Shown here: piece by piece, positions 30,413 to 42,284 of the stretch
How positions within the stretch are numbered: position 1 is the first letter of the stretch
Layout: each line of letters opens with the position of its first letter
Assembly (NCBI RefSeq): GCF_000003815.2
Contig: NC_049984.1
Span: 20,077,643 to 20,141,642 of the forward strand
Source of the DNA: Branchiostoma floridae
Lineage: Eukaryota > Chordata > Leptocardii > Amphioxiformes > Branchiostomatidae
Length of the DNA: 64,000 bases
Direction: 5' to 3'
The notes under the pieces: generated by a model
What the model was told of the DNA's origin: nothing
What the model saw: only the letters and a program-made list of their open reading frames with translations
The model's database searches: none
Translations under genes and position numbers: made by a program

Positions 30413-31351
30413 CCCTATTCAGACCGGGGGGGGGGGGGCTTTTGAGGCCCGCGCTAACTTTGATGTCCTATAACGCCAGAATGACTTACACTAGAGCCAC
30501 CAAATTTGGCGAGATTTCCTAAAATATTGTTGGTTTACGAAGTTTGACAAATTTTCCATTTTTTCTTGTTGCCATGGCAACCGTTTGTTGACAGGCAGTT
30601 TTGCCAAAAATCACTATTTTTGGTTCTAACAATGTATTTTTCACATTTATTTGCTATATTACTGCCATTTTGTTACATAAATAACATCTTATATTATTTA
30701 GCATATCTTTCATAATTATATATGCATAAATTATGCTAATTTGATGACGTCATCAGCCCAAAATCCAAGATGGCGGACCGAATGGCCAGATCAAGAATAA
30801 CAAGCTAATTATCCCTTTAACTTTGTAACTACCTGGTATTTTTTCATCAAAAACCATCTAAATGAATTAATTTAGTCTATTTCCATTGCCCTTTGTGATT
30901 ATTTGTTGCAAAAAAAGTATTTTTAAAAATTCAAGGTGGTGGATATAATATGGCGGAGCCCAACTCGTATCTTAGATGTGCATGACGTCATTTTATGACG
31001 TCATATTGACGTCATTGATGTTGCTATTGGCAACGCAAGGCGTAACAAACATTATTATTCTGTTATCTGCACTTGTTGTTACATTTTTATAGCAGAACTT
31101 GAAGTTTTCTGAGAATACCCCTTTTTCATGGGTTTGGCCAATATAATCAAATTGATGACGTCATAATTACGTCATCTTACGTCAACGTAACGTCAAACGT
31201 CACGTACTTGTCAGATATCATGTCGACATCATGTCCTAAAAATTTGGTGGCCCTACGGCACGTCGTTTTAGAGTTATAGGACTTAGAAGTGGAGGGCCTC
31301 AAAAGCCCCCCCCGGTCCAGGGATGACCAAAAAAGCCCGGTCTGAATAGGG
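30413..31351. mobile_element. TTAA-flanked piggyBac-like nonautonomous element
   Basis: Starts CCCTATTCAGACCGGG and ends CCCGGTCTGAATAGGG, both immediately flanked by TTAA (30409-30412 and 31352-31355). The terminal pairing continues inward, with GGCTTTTGAGGCCC against GGGCCTCAAAAGCCC and a diverged TCCTATAAC block. TTAA duplication and a CCCTA start fit piggyBac; Kolobok also uses TTAA. At 939 bases with no ORF it is nonautonomous. It contains five full TGACGTCA palindromes and several ACGTCA half sites. Confidence 0.85.
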
Positions 31352-31467
31352 TTAAATATAACTTGATGGCTGTTATGTACATATACTTCTGTAAGTTGTG
31401 TCCAAGTTTCGTTGTAGTAGGATGAAAAATGCCTACGTTACAGGGTTGAAAAGATAGTAACCCCTAC

Positions 31468-31504
31468 GTGCCCCCAGACCCGCGCCGGGTCTCTCTGGGG
31501 GCAC
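31468..31504. other. GC-rich perfect-stem hairpin
   Basis: GTGCCCCCAGACCCGCG, then CCGGGTCTCTCTGGGGGCAC, folds into a stem of about 15 base pairs with a small internal loop. It lies just outside the piggyBac-like element. It may be a terminus of another repeat; no partner was identified. Confidence 0.5.
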
Positions 31505-31786
31505 CTTAAGCTTAATCTGGGCAATATCGAGTAAGTCACGACCTGTCATTCAAATGTCAATCAACTGTTTCTTCGTATTGCACCTGGTGGCTTTCTCACG
31601 GTGTGGATTAGGGCAAGTAACTGTTAGTGATCGAGATCGAGAAAAAAATCATCTTCCTCCCACTTGTCAGCAGAAGTCAGCTTGATTTAAAATTTGTATA
31701 CATATACATGTATCTGTGTTATCCAAAACAGGGGAACAAGATTAGGGGATGCTGTTTTATATCACAGTTACTCATGCAGGATGTTT

Positions 31787-33305
31787 TCTACTTATTTCTA
31801 AAAAATCTTCTTTACCTTGGTTTCGACTTACTTTTTCAATCTTTTTACTATAAAACACTTTCGACTTATTTTNNNNNNNNNNNNNNNNNNNNNNNNNNNN
31901 NNNNNNNNNNNNNNNNNNNNNNNNNNNNNNNNNNNNNNNNNNNNNNNNNNNNNNNNNNNNNNNNNNNNNNNNNNNNNNNNNNNNNNNNNNNNNNNNNNNN
32001 NNNNNNNNNNNNNNNNNNNNNNNNNNNNNNNNNNNNNNNNNNNNNNNNNNNNNNNNNNNNNNNNNNNNNNNNNNNNNNNNNNNNNNNNNNNNNNNNNNNN
32101 NNNNNNNNNNNNNNNNNNNNNNNNNNNNNNNNNNNNNNNNNNNNNNNNNNNNNNNNNNNNNNNNNNNNNNNNNNNNNNNNNNNNNNNNNNNNNNNNNNNN
32201 NNNNNNNNNNNNNNNNNNNNNNNNNNNNNNNNNNNNNNNNNNNNNNNTTTTTAAAATCTTTTTACTCGGTTTCGACTTATTTTCAAAAAATCTTTTTACT
32301 TGGTTTCGACATATTTTTAAAAAAATCTTTTAACTTGGTTTCGACTTATTTTTACAAATCTTTTTACTTGGTTTCGACTTATTTTTTAAAATCTTTTCAT
32401 TATAAAAAAAACTTTCGACTTATTTCTTAAAATCTTTTTACTTGGTTTCGACTAATTTTCTAAAATATTTTTAATTGGCTTCGACATATTTTTTAAAATC
32501 TACAAAAAAAAATTTCGACTTATTTTTAAAAATCTTTTTACTTGCTTTCGACTTATTTTTAAAAATCTTTTTACTATAAAAAACTTTTGACTTATTTTTA
32601 AAGATCTTTTTACCATAAAAAAACTTTCGACTTATTTTTAGAAATCTTTTTACTTGGTTCCGATTTATTTTAAAAATGTTTTTACTTGGTTTCGACTCAT
32701 TTTTTAAAATCTTTTTACTTGGTTTCGACTTATTTTCTAAAATCTTTTTACTATAAAAAAAATTCGACTTATTTTTAAAAATGTTTTTACTTGATTTCGA
32801 CTTATTTTTAAAAATGTTTTTACTTGGTTTCGACTTATTTGCTAAAATCATTTTACTAACTTTCGACTTATTTTTAAAATCTTTTTACTTGGTTTCGACT
32901 AATTTTCTAAAATATTTTTAATTGGTTTCGACTTATTTTTTAAAATTCTTTTTACTTGGTTTCCACTTATTTTTAAAAATCTTTTTACTATAAAAAAACT
33001 TTCGACTTATTTTTTAAAATCTTTTTACTATAAAAACTTTTGACTTATTTTTAAAAATCTTTTTACTTGGTTTCGACTTATTTGCTAAAATCATTTTACT
33101 AACTTTCGACTTATTTTTAAAATCTTTTTACTTGGTTTCGACTAATTTTCTAAAATATTTTTAATTGGTTTCGACTTATTTTTTAAAATTCTTTTTACTT
33201 GGTTTCGACTTATTTTTAAAAATCTTTTTACCTTGTTTCGACTTATTCTTTAAAATTATTTTACTATAAAAAACTTTCGACTTATTTTTAAAATCTTTTT
33301 ATTGT
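31787..33305. repeat. AT-rich 32-33-bp minisatellite
   Basis: The unit is approximately CTTTTTACTTGGTTTCGACT followed by TATTTTTAAAAAT, repeated dozens of times. An alternative unit has CTATAAAAAAACTTTCGACT. The gap at 31873-32247 lies inside. Lys/Asn- or Phe/Tyr-rich reading frames across it are artefacts of the repeat. Confidence 0.9.
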
Positions 33306-34483
33306 TGTTTTCAATCGTACCTTTTGATAAAGGTTGATTGGTCTATTCAACATATGAGAAAGAGATATGCTATCGATTTATGCCTCTTTTCCTAGTGTGT
33401 CATAGGCTACACCTGCCTTGGGGTGCTTGATTGACGGGACATGTGCGTGACCGGTGCATGAACCCCAGAGTTGACCCGGGGTCGTCACGCTGAGGACTGC
33501 GTTCAGGCGAAGTAATCTTGCAATAACATCGTAGGCACGTAATGTGTCATTCAACCGGTCACTGTAGTTTTCCGCCTTGACAAATAAAATTTTGCATAGT
33601 CATTAATATTAATTGTATTTACATCGTTTTTACCGAATCATGGCCGAGAAATTTGCATATACTAGCCAAATTTCTGTGTGTAGGCGGGACTCAAACAGTT
33701 ACAGAATAACACAGACCAACTCCTCGGTTCCAGGGGGCGACCTGCCCGAAGAAAACTCTACAACAGACCTGGGAACCCCCTGAGTTAGAGTCTCCGCGCG
33801 ATGAAATTTATAGAGATCAGGGTAGCATCCAGGCTACCAGTCTCTGGGAGCTCTTCCACTTTTATTTTGGGAATTGTACCGCTGAGGAGTCCGCTGTAGC
33901 TCCTAGACTTTTTCATAGAGCCTAGAGACGTGTTGCCGCCCGTCGGATCACCACAATATGTTTTGTGCCGGAAGTAAACAGGCAAGGACAGTACTTCTAA
34001 AAATTTGGGCAGAAAACGAGGTAGGTGTTTTTTTTAATGTGACTGTGTTCAACTAACGCCGGCGGCATATGTCCATAAAAGGACCCAGTCGGACAGTTTG
34101 GGGGGAACGAAAAGTACGTTACAAATGATAACAAGAACAAAAAACGAGCAAACTCCAATTCCCTTGTAAAAAAAAACTTAAGGTATGTATGGGTATGATC
34201 AACGTTAATAGGTACGTTTTCATTATGGTGGCCATCATGCCGATGCAACATTCGTAATTTCTCTTCTTTTGGGCTGTTTAATTTTTTTTAAATTTGTGGG
34301 TTCGACATCTCTCACGCACTCCGGCCATCAAGCACTAATCTGTAGGGCTATTGTTTCTTGTCCGTAATCTGGGACGTTGTCCGTAATCTGGGACGCAGTG
34401 TAACCATATCCACATTCCAGATGTTTCACGTCGAGTTTGCGTGGGGTTGTGCAATATACAGATCAGATTGTGTTAGAACTATG
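33306..34483. other. Noncoding, probable dispersed-repeat debris
   Basis: No supportable gene. A minus-strand frame at 33785-33985 is protein-like, but its text corresponds to a GTAGCCTGGATGCTACC-type repeat. An inverted pair CTCGGTTCCAGGGGG / GGGAACCCCCTGAG lies near 33722 and 33770. ACGTTGTCCGTAATCTGGG is locally duplicated at about 34360-34395. Confidence 0.4.
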
Positions 34484-34800
34484 GTGTTTTTCTATGTTTC
34501 GAGAATATGTTCACGCTTTCAAGTTTGGTGCAATTACTTTTTTTTGTACATGTCAACTCAGCAGACACGAGGTTGGGGCTGCAGGTGGGTTAAAACCAGG
34601 TGCAGGATGATGGGACGACGAGGAGCGGAGATCAGATTAAGCTACCGGTGGTCGACAAGGCAAGTCCGAGGAACCGGTCGCCGACGTAGCCAGGAAGCCA
34701 TGGTTCCAACAGCCTCTACACAATTCCCCAACTCCAGAGCTGACGCCACCCCAAGGAAAGCATGAAGGTGGGTTTCACCCGTATCATTGTTAGCTTAATG
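34484..34800 (+). repeat. Dispersed family X, copy
   Basis: Shares with 25665-26533 and 36530-36770 the order GAGAATATGTnC, T-run, CAGCAGACACGAGG, GCAGGATGATG, GGGACGACGAGGAGCGGAGA. Downstream it shares GAAGGTGGGTTTCACCC with the inverted copy at 36945-37200. A 66-residue frame here is Arg-rich and not conserved between copies. Confidence 0.6.
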
Positions 34801-36529
34801 CAAATTTTAAGACCTGCTTCCAATACCATATTCTGCACGCCCCACGTAGTGAACAATCGTAGAAACCCTGAGGCAGACGCTTCGGTAAATTTTAAAGTTT
34901 TTCTCGTTGTATTTTAGGTACCGCTTTTATTGCCACATTTTGTCCGCTCCACATGGTGAACGTCATAATTCCATTCGTCGAAAATCCCTATAAAGGCAGG
35001 TCTGACATTCTTTGCCAACTTTTTAAAAACAATAAAACACAATGGGGTCACAGGGCATATATATATATATATAACTTTGTTGGTAGCGTCACTATTTACC
35101 CGTAATTTTGCTATTCAAAACAACGATTTACTTTCTCAAATTACGTCTTTTTCAAACATCAGACACACTTGCACGAGTTAGCATCGGCAGTCACATTCCA
35201 TCTGTGCACTATCGGTAGCTGCGATCAAAATATGGTTGGGCCTAGGGTTCTAGACAAATATACTCAGAATTGCATGCAATAAATACTTGTTCAAATGACT
35301 TCAAACGTGGTGAAAATTACACGCGGCAAGGAAAGTGTTCATTTTCTGACCATTGAAGGTACCTGGTGTGCTTGTATGACAACCGCCGAAAAGGAAAGGC
35401 CTATACTAGTTTTATACAGCTAGTAATTTCTAAGTATGTAAGATTCATTCATTAACGGATCATCGGGGTTTTAACCAGTAGATAAAAAGGTAGCAGATGC
35501 AAGTTAAAAGACTTGCTCGTTAAAAATGATAATGTACACAAAAAATGTTTAAACGTTTCCAGTACACCAAGAGTTCTGATCGAACGTGTCCGTGACTCAC
35601 CGTGATTCACCGTTAACGCGTTAATTTGACGTTCTGGTCAGGTCCAATTATCGCAAGTGTTCTGATACGTGTATGTAAAGGGTTAGTGTGTGACCACAAT
35701 CGTTTCCCTCTCATAGCAAAGAAAATGGAATGTAAATAATATAACGAACTGTCCCTTAAAATGTTTGAGTTGTCAGAAGAGCGCAGTTGGTAGTTTCAAT
35801 TACAGAGAATCACGTCGCAGCTTACTACGGGTCACTAAGCCGTCACCCACCTGTCAGTTAGCCGCACAGCTGCATCGGGATTATGTTTCTCACATCACAG
35901 GGAAGGTTAATAACAGTGACATTAAGGGCGTGTGAACAGCTCAGGTCAGCTAGTGTAGTTTATAAACAATCAACTTGCATGCCACACTGTACAGTAGAGT
36001 TACGTGAAATTTGTTAGTATTTACAGTTACGCTGCCCTATCATATCACATGTCAACGCACTAGAATACCCTCAAAAACGTATTACTATAACGCCTGTGCA
36101 CATGTGTATTTTTTCACTCATGTTATTATGCGTAGCTTTGTCTGCTAGCCGAATTTTCTCACCACAATGCAGGAAATAGCGTTTCAAGGGGTCAATAGTT
36201 CAAACTGTTCCCGGGGAGAATACCCTCAGTCCCACTTGTCACGCCTTCCATGCTGCACATGCTGAAAATTCGGCCAATAATATTTCGCCCAAACCTTAAA
36301 AGTAAGAAATTCACTGCTGCCGCCTCTAAAAAATGTTCGTCGTCACTTCCAAACAACATAAAATTAATACTTTGATGCAGAACTAGCTAACTTAAGATAG
36401 TTGAATCCAACTCTAAGTGTTGAAGTAAGCCTCACGAGGTAACGTAATTCGTAATACATTAGTATCATTCGCGTGCAATACCCTGTACAGGGAAGCTAAT
36501 ATAGTATGTTACACAAAATCGCGCAATCA
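34801..36529. other. Noncoding, nothing recognised
   Basis: About 1.7 kb of apparently unique AT-rich sequence. Contains a short AT dinucleotide run at about 35055-35072. No exon with splice sites, no RNA gene and no repeat structure was found. Confidence 0.4.
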
Positions 36530-36770
36530 CGTGAATGATGGAATGTTTGGAGAATATGTCTTGTGTGATTCTTTTATTTTTTTCTTGTCAGATTGGCAGA
36601 CGTGAGGTCAGGGCTGCTATGTAGGATGGGTTGAAACCAGGAGTAGGATGATCATGAAAAGAGGGACGACTAAGAGCGGAGATGAGATGAAGCGACAGGT
36701 GGTTGACAAGTCACGCCTGGCCGACGGAACTGGTCATTCAAACATGCAGGAATATTCTTGAGAGACATTT
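36530..36770 (+). repeat. Dispersed family X, copy (left arm of an inverted pair)
   Basis: TTGGCAGACGTGAGGTCAGG through GACAAGTCACGCCTGGCCGA. About 36594-36746 is the near-complement of 37055-37190, so two copies face each other about 310 bases apart. Confidence 0.65.
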
Positions 36771-36944
36771 CAATGTTTAAAAGCCTAACGAAGCACTTTT
36801 GTATGGAACAGTTAGGTTTCCGTAGAAATCAAGAATAAATTTTGCTTCTCCAACGTTCTTTGCGGATAAGCCTCAACACGATATTTTCGCGAACAGAACA
36901 TCTGTGGGTAAACAATCAACAGTAGTTCCAAATCGGTAATAATG

Positions 36945-37200
36945 ATCTGGGTGAAACCCACCTTCATATTTTCGCTGGCACGATGTTGGTCCTGGAGTTG
37001 TTCTGTGGCTTCCTCTGGTTAGCTATTAGGTCGGCGGTTTGTTCAAAGCGACCAGTTCCTCGGCTAGGCGTGACTTGTCAACCACCTGTCGCTTCATCTC
37101 ATCTCCGCTCTTCGTCGTCCCTTTTTTTCATGATCATCCTACTCCTGGTTTCAACCCATCCTACAGCCCTGACCTCACGTCTGCCGTTTTTGTCGGGAAA
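36945..37200 (-). repeat. Dispersed family X, inverted copy
   Basis: Read on the minus strand: CGGCAGACGTGAGGTCAGGG, then GGATGATCATGAAAAAAAGG, GATGAAGCGACAGGTGG and GAAGGTGGGTTTCACCC. A short minus-strand frame (MKRQVVDKSRLAEELVALNK) is open in this copy but not maintained in the others. Confidence 0.65.
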
Positions 37201-37604
37201 GTCGGAAAATAAGAGTCCGGTCCAGTTTCGATGATTTCGACAGGGATTTGAATATCGTTTATCGAATATCGTCCCTTTCCCTCGTCTCCACTATGGAATA
37301 ACCCATGGTTGCTGAGCAATGACATTCACTGCCTAGTGTTCATATTGCGTAATGCAGATGAAAGGCCAAGCCAAGCTGACTCCCAGCCAAGCAGTCATTT
37401 CGCTGCCAGACAGAGAGGAGAAAAGCCATGCCACGGGTCTTGAGCTGGTCTCTGATGATCAATAACACCTGCTGCCACGATCGCGAAGTCAACACACTCC
37501 CTTTCACTTTGGTAAGTAACTCAGCTTCCACTTCTGCGTACCGAAGAGGATCTTAGAAAAGTTCCTTTGTCTGGTTTGATCAGAGCCAGGTATACAAATT
37601 AGTA

Positions 37605-37765
37605 GTTTATCAAAGATTATCAAATTGTTAGCTTCGTACTTTTTTTAATTTGTACGTAAATGCACTTGACCTGTTCTTTTTGTCAGTAAAGATTATCAAA
37701 TTGTTAGTTTCGTACTTTTTTTAATTTGTACGTAAATGCACTTGACCTGTTCTTTTTGTCAGTAT
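37605..37765. repeat. 77-78-bp tandem duplication
   Basis: AAGATTATCAAATTGTTAG, then TTCGTACTTTTTTTAATTTG, then GTACGTAAATGCACTTGACC occurs twice back to back with one visible mismatch. The block TAAATGCACTTnACCTGTnC also appears at about 25831, tying this to family X. Confidence 0.8.
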
Positions 37766-37769
37766 ATAT

Positions 37770-38003
37770 ATATATTTGTTTTAAAAATTGGATATATCTT
37801 GTGGTATGCAGTGTCCGGAAAACAACGTCGTTTGGGTTGTCTCCCGAGGATTCCGTCCCAGATTTCGGACATTGTGTGTAACAGTAGAACACAATAGGGC
37901 TACGGAACTGCTAAACTATAATGAATATCTCATTTTCAAAACAGATATGTATTCAATTTGATTCCTTATAAAGGATATATTATTACATTTCTTATTATTC
38001 TTA
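37770..38003. repeat. Second copy of the family X 3' segment
   Basis: GGATATATCTTGTGGTATGC, GTTTGGGTTGTCTCCCGAGG and GACATTGTGTGTAACAGTAG match 26041-26145 with scattered differences, and the following ACAGATAT...TTCAATTTGAT block matches 26170-26190. It runs into the gap at 38004. Confidence 0.65.
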
Positions 38004-38124
38004 NNNNNNNNNNNNNNNNNNNNNNNNNNNNNNNNNNNNNNNNNNNNNNNNNNNNNNNNNNNNNNNNNNNNNNNNNNNNNNNNNNNNNNNNNNNNNNNNN
38101 NNNNNNNNNNNNNNNNNNNNNNNN

Positions 38125-39714
38125 TGCACAGGTCGGGCAAGAGAGATAAACACGGGCAAGACCGACTCCTCCCGCCGCAACGGACGTCGCTGATGGCTTG
38201 CGCTGGAAGACGAGCTGTATCACTGTGGGGAAGGACGCCCGTATGCAAATTGCAACAACGGGACCAAGGCTGGGAGCCATGCAAAATCCGGAACAACGTC
38301 GCCCTAAGGAGCAAGGCCATGAGAGGAAAATGCCAGACCGGAGCAGAGCCGCGTACAGCCAAGATTGCGCTGCTACGACTATGGAAATACTGACGCCAGT
38401 TTATGGACTGATGTACACGTATTGTCTGCATTACTAGTATTTGACTTTACAGACACAAAAACGTATTGTCTAGTCTATTATGTGTATCAAAGAATATACA
38501 AGTAACGTAATTGACTCAGACGACGACGGTCCAAATCAAACCATGTGCGGATTTACGAATGGTGGAAATCCCATACAGACGCACGTACGGTCTCATTGAT
38601 GAGTTTTTAACTGCATTGGGAGTAATGGCATGCAAAAATACGTGTTTCACATGGGCGCGTACAAAATGAACGCACTTGAAATATGTTTATTCTATTTATT
38701 CTTTGTTGCGCTCATTTACGTTTTATCTTGTAAAAAATTTACGACAACAGCTAAACATTCAGTCTTATATGACAATTAGAACATGCATGAAGTTAGTACA
38801 CACCGCAACGGGGACTGCACAACTCAGAACTGTGTGCCTCCGACCCAGACCGCAGCTACCGAACATTGCCTGTTAATTTCTTGAAGTAGAAAGAAACTTT
38901 CACCAATCTAACGTTAGAGATCAGTTGGGCTGGATAAAAGGAAAATTCTCATCGCTAAAAAAACACCTCCGTGCAGCCGCTTACTTTTTTGGGCCGTAAT
39001 TTGGAGTAATACATCAACGGGACCTTACAAATATTATGTATGCATGCTGATGTTGCATTTCAGTCCGTCACTTGCAACAAGCTAGATACAACGCAATGGT
39101 TGCTGTATGTACCGGCATGTATTAGTCTATATTGTGACATGATTATTATTCTCAGACAGTTTCCGGTAATTCGTTAAATTTGATAATGTGAACTGCAACA
39201 GACCGAGATAAAGTACTAGTAACAATGTTGTGTGATGTGAGCGGACAGCTGTGTAACTGTCTGTCAGGTAAGACAGAATATAAAGACGAGAGATTTATTT
39301 CTAAGGCAATTCAGGAGAGCAACAGACCGAGTGACATAGCATTATGACGTCGCAGTTAGTATACGTTCAAAGTCTCCCGTGCCCAGTGTACGGAAATCCC
39401 TATCTCTGTGTCATTTCTTTATCGTTAACGTGGTCGTCTTCAAATCAGAATCCAAAAGAATTAGTTACATGTCCAAGAATACCATTGTTTATCAGAGGAA
39501 GAAAATCGTCAGAAACATCGGTAAACATTTATTTTAATTCTGAATCATTTACCATATCAAATTCTACTTTGTTGAATTCCAAAACCGCCCTGTCAAGGCA
39601 TATCATTACATATTGTAAGAAGCAAAACTTAATATACAAAAATGAACAGCTATGACTCATATAACATTTTAATCTCATGCAAAACCGCTATCTCACCACA
39701 ACACTGACTGACCA
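38125..39714. other. Noncoding or unresolved
   Basis: 38125-38400 is GC-richer than its surroundings and open in several frames on both strands, but no frame has recognisable motifs or splice sites; it may be a decayed element. 38400-39714 is AT-rich with nothing recognised. Confidence 0.35.
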
Positions 39715-40735
39715 TCATTGTTGTGCGGCTGTCGTCGCTACTATGGAATGTCTTTCCGACAAGTCCACAAGTCCACAAAGCTCACAACATTAAACAGCAT
39801 CGTTAACACATCAAGATCGCATATAAAACCACCATCCCATTGTTGTTGTTTTGTTGTCTTTGTTTAAAACAGACTAATCATCTGTTGTGCGGCTGTCGTC
39901 CCTACATGTCTTTCCGACAAGTCCGTCACAACAAGTTCACAACGTTCCACAGCATCGTTACTACCATCCCATTGTTGTTGTTTTGTTGTCCTTGTTTAAA
40001 ACAGACTAATCATCTGTTGTGCGGCTGTCGTCCCTACATGTCTTTCCAACAAGTCCGTCACAGCAAGTTCACATATTCCACAGCATCGTTAACACATCAA
40101 AATCACATATAAAACCACCATCCCATGGCCATTGTTGTTGTTGTTCTTTTGTTGTCCTTCCTTAAAACCGACTAATCATCTGTTGTGCGGCTGTCGTCCC
40201 TACATGTCTTTCCGACAAGTCCGTCACAGCAAGTTCACATATTCCACAGCATCGTTAACACATCAAAATCGCATATAAAGCCACCATCCCATGGCCATTG
40301 TTGTTGTTGTTTTGTTGTCCTTGTTTATACAGACTAATCATCTGTTGTGCGGCTGTCGTCCCTACATGTCTTTCCGAACAGTCCGTCACACAAGTTCACA
40401 ATATTCCACAGCATCGTTAACACATCNNNNNNNNNNNNNNNNNNNNNNNNNNNNNNNNNNNNNNNNNNNNNNNNNNNNNNNNNNNNNNNNNNNNNNNNNN
40501 NNNNNNNNNNNNNNNNNNNNNNNNNNTTAATACAGACTAATATCTGTTGTGCGGCTGTCGTCCCTACATGTCTTTCCGACAAGTCCGTCACAACAAGTTC
40601 ACAATATACCACAGCACCGTTAACACATCAAAATCGCATAATAAACAACCATCTCATTGTTGTTGTTTTGTTGTCTTTGTTACAAACAAACCGTGAAACT
40701 GTGGTGCCTATATCTTCCGACAAGCCCGCAACAAC
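39715..40735. repeat. Variable-length tandem repeat of about 130-165 bp
   Basis: TGTTGTGCGGCTGTCGTCCC, then TACATGTCTTTCCGACAAGT, then CACAGCATCGTTAACACATC recurs about six times, at about 39719, 39885, 40017, 40180, 40341 and 40545. Spacing varies because of a TTGTTGTTG-containing segment and an AAAATCGCATATAAA segment that are sometimes missing. A gap lies at 40427-40526. Confidence 0.85.
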
Positions 40736-40779
40736 AAGCTCAAAACATAACCACAGCTTCCCCAAGATGCCTCAATCCC

Positions 40780-40935
40780 AGCATGCCCCACACCAAACAT
40801 GACGACACATTTCCCAACATGCCTCACACAACATGGCACCAACTTTCCCGGCATGCCTCACTCCCAGCATGCCTCACTCCCAGCATGCCTCACTCCCTTG
40901 ACATCATCCAACATGGCGGCGCCCTATAACACAAC
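40780..40935. repeat. Short CATGCCTCACTCCCAG repeat and ACATGGCGGC words
   Basis: Three adjacent copies of GCATGCCTCACTCCCA at about 40852-40898, with looser versions upstream. The sequence then changes to ACATGGCGGCGCCC and ACATGGCCGCGC. Confidence 0.6.
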
Positions 40936-41124
40936 ATGGCCGCGCTCTACTCCGCTAACGAAAACAAAACAGGTTGTGCTATCGCAAACCTGTAACAAGA
41001 CGAGCTGTATCCATGATGTGTTCAAAAATTCAACAGAAACACGGGACTGTTATTCCAGAGATGTTTAAGACCTGACGAGATGTAGTTATGGTTTGCGCAG
41101 TACTGTACCTGAAACACAGGACTA

Positions 41125-41180
41125 GCACATTAATTCTCCAGAAAGAACCCTGGTTCTCTCTTTGAAGAATTAATGTGATA
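41125..41180. repeat. Solitary diverged hairpin unit
   Basis: CACATTAATTCTCCAGAAAG ... GAAGAATTAATGTGATA is a diverged copy of the 70-bp hairpin unit found in tandem at 41603-42090, about 420 bases to the left of the array. Confidence 0.75.
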
Positions 41181-41602
41181 AGGGTTTGCCACTAACTGGC
41201 AAAGACTACACATATCATTGTGTCCGTACCTTGGTCTCCGTACGTGCTTTCCGCAACATCCTGACAAGGTTACCTCGGCGAGTACGGTATGCACTTTCTA
41301 TTGGTATACTTGTATTAGTTCACACGCGCTACTCAACAGTACGATTTGCAGTGACATTCATAACTATGCCACTAGTTAACGAAGGCAATACGCCTGACTT
41401 AAAGTGATACATAGCTCATACGTTGTTAATGATGTTAATGGTGAGATCTAACCGTCTTTATCTTTGATTTTTTAAATGGACTCTAAGTCGGAACGGAATT
41501 TGCGCAAATCACGAATCGAGACGTCGCACAACGACGAAAACCGGAAACGATTGCATGCTGCGAGCTAGTGACGTTAACCGCAAACTGATACGAAGAGGCC
41601 TT

Positions 41603-42090
41603 TATCACATTTATTCTCCAGAAGAAGGATCCTGGTTCTGTCTTTGGAGAATTAATGTGATAAGAGGGTTGCTATCACATTTATTCTCCAGAAGGAGAAT
41701 TCTGGTTCTCTCTTTGGAGAATAAATGTGATAAAGGGGTTGCTATCACATTTATTCTCCAGAAGAAGAATTCTGGTTCTCTCTATGGAGAATAAATGTGA
41801 TAAAGGGGTTGCTATCACATTTATTCTCCAGAAGAAGAATTCTGGTTCTCTCTATGGAGAATAAATGTGATAAATGGGTTGCTATCACATTTATTCTCCA
41901 GAAGAAGAATTCAGGATCTCTCTATGGAGAATAAATGTGATAAAGGGGTTTCTATCACATTTATTCTCCAGAAGAAGAATCCTGGTTCTCTCTATGGAGA
42001 ATAAATGTGATAAAGGGGTTGCTATCACATTTATTCTCCAGAAGAAGATTGTAGTAACACTTATTTGGTGAATTAATGTGATATAAAAAC
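41603..42090. repeat. Seven-copy 70-bp array in which each unit is a hairpin
   Basis: Units begin TATCACATTTATTCTCCA at 41603, 41673, 41743, 41813, 41883, 41953 and 42023, an exact 70-base period. Each unit ends with the complementary arm TGGAGAATAAATGTGATA. The loop side is itself partly self-complementary (AGAAGAATTCT), so each unit can fold into one long stem of about 62 bases, separated by an 8-base AGGGGTTGC-type linker. The last unit decays, and another imperfect inverted repeat with ATCACA...TGTGAT ends follows to 42180. No coding role; the reading frame across it is open only because 70 is not a multiple of 3 and stops fall out of frame. Confidence 0.92.
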
Positions 42091-42284
42091 CTAAATCCTT
42101 TATCACATCTTTTTCAGTTATCACGACATTTATTTTATATACTTTTCAGTGCTAAATAAATGTGATAAATAATTAGGTCTCGGTNNNNNNNNNNNNNNNN
42201 NNNNNNNNNNNNNNNNNNNNNNNNNNNNNNNNNNNNNNNNNNNNNNNNNNNNNNNNNNNNNNNNNNNNNNNNNNNNNNNNNNNN

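Noticed and set aside
34358-34765. 135-residue Arg-rich protein
   Set aside because: It overlaps dispersed family X, and other copies do not keep the frame.
41603-42090. CRISPR array
   Set aside because: Regular period, but there are no unique spacers: the whole 70-base unit repeats. The genome is eukaryotic and no cas gene is present.
41555-42124. Frames across the 70-bp hairpin array
   Set aside because: Openness follows from the repeat; no composition or splice evidence of coding.
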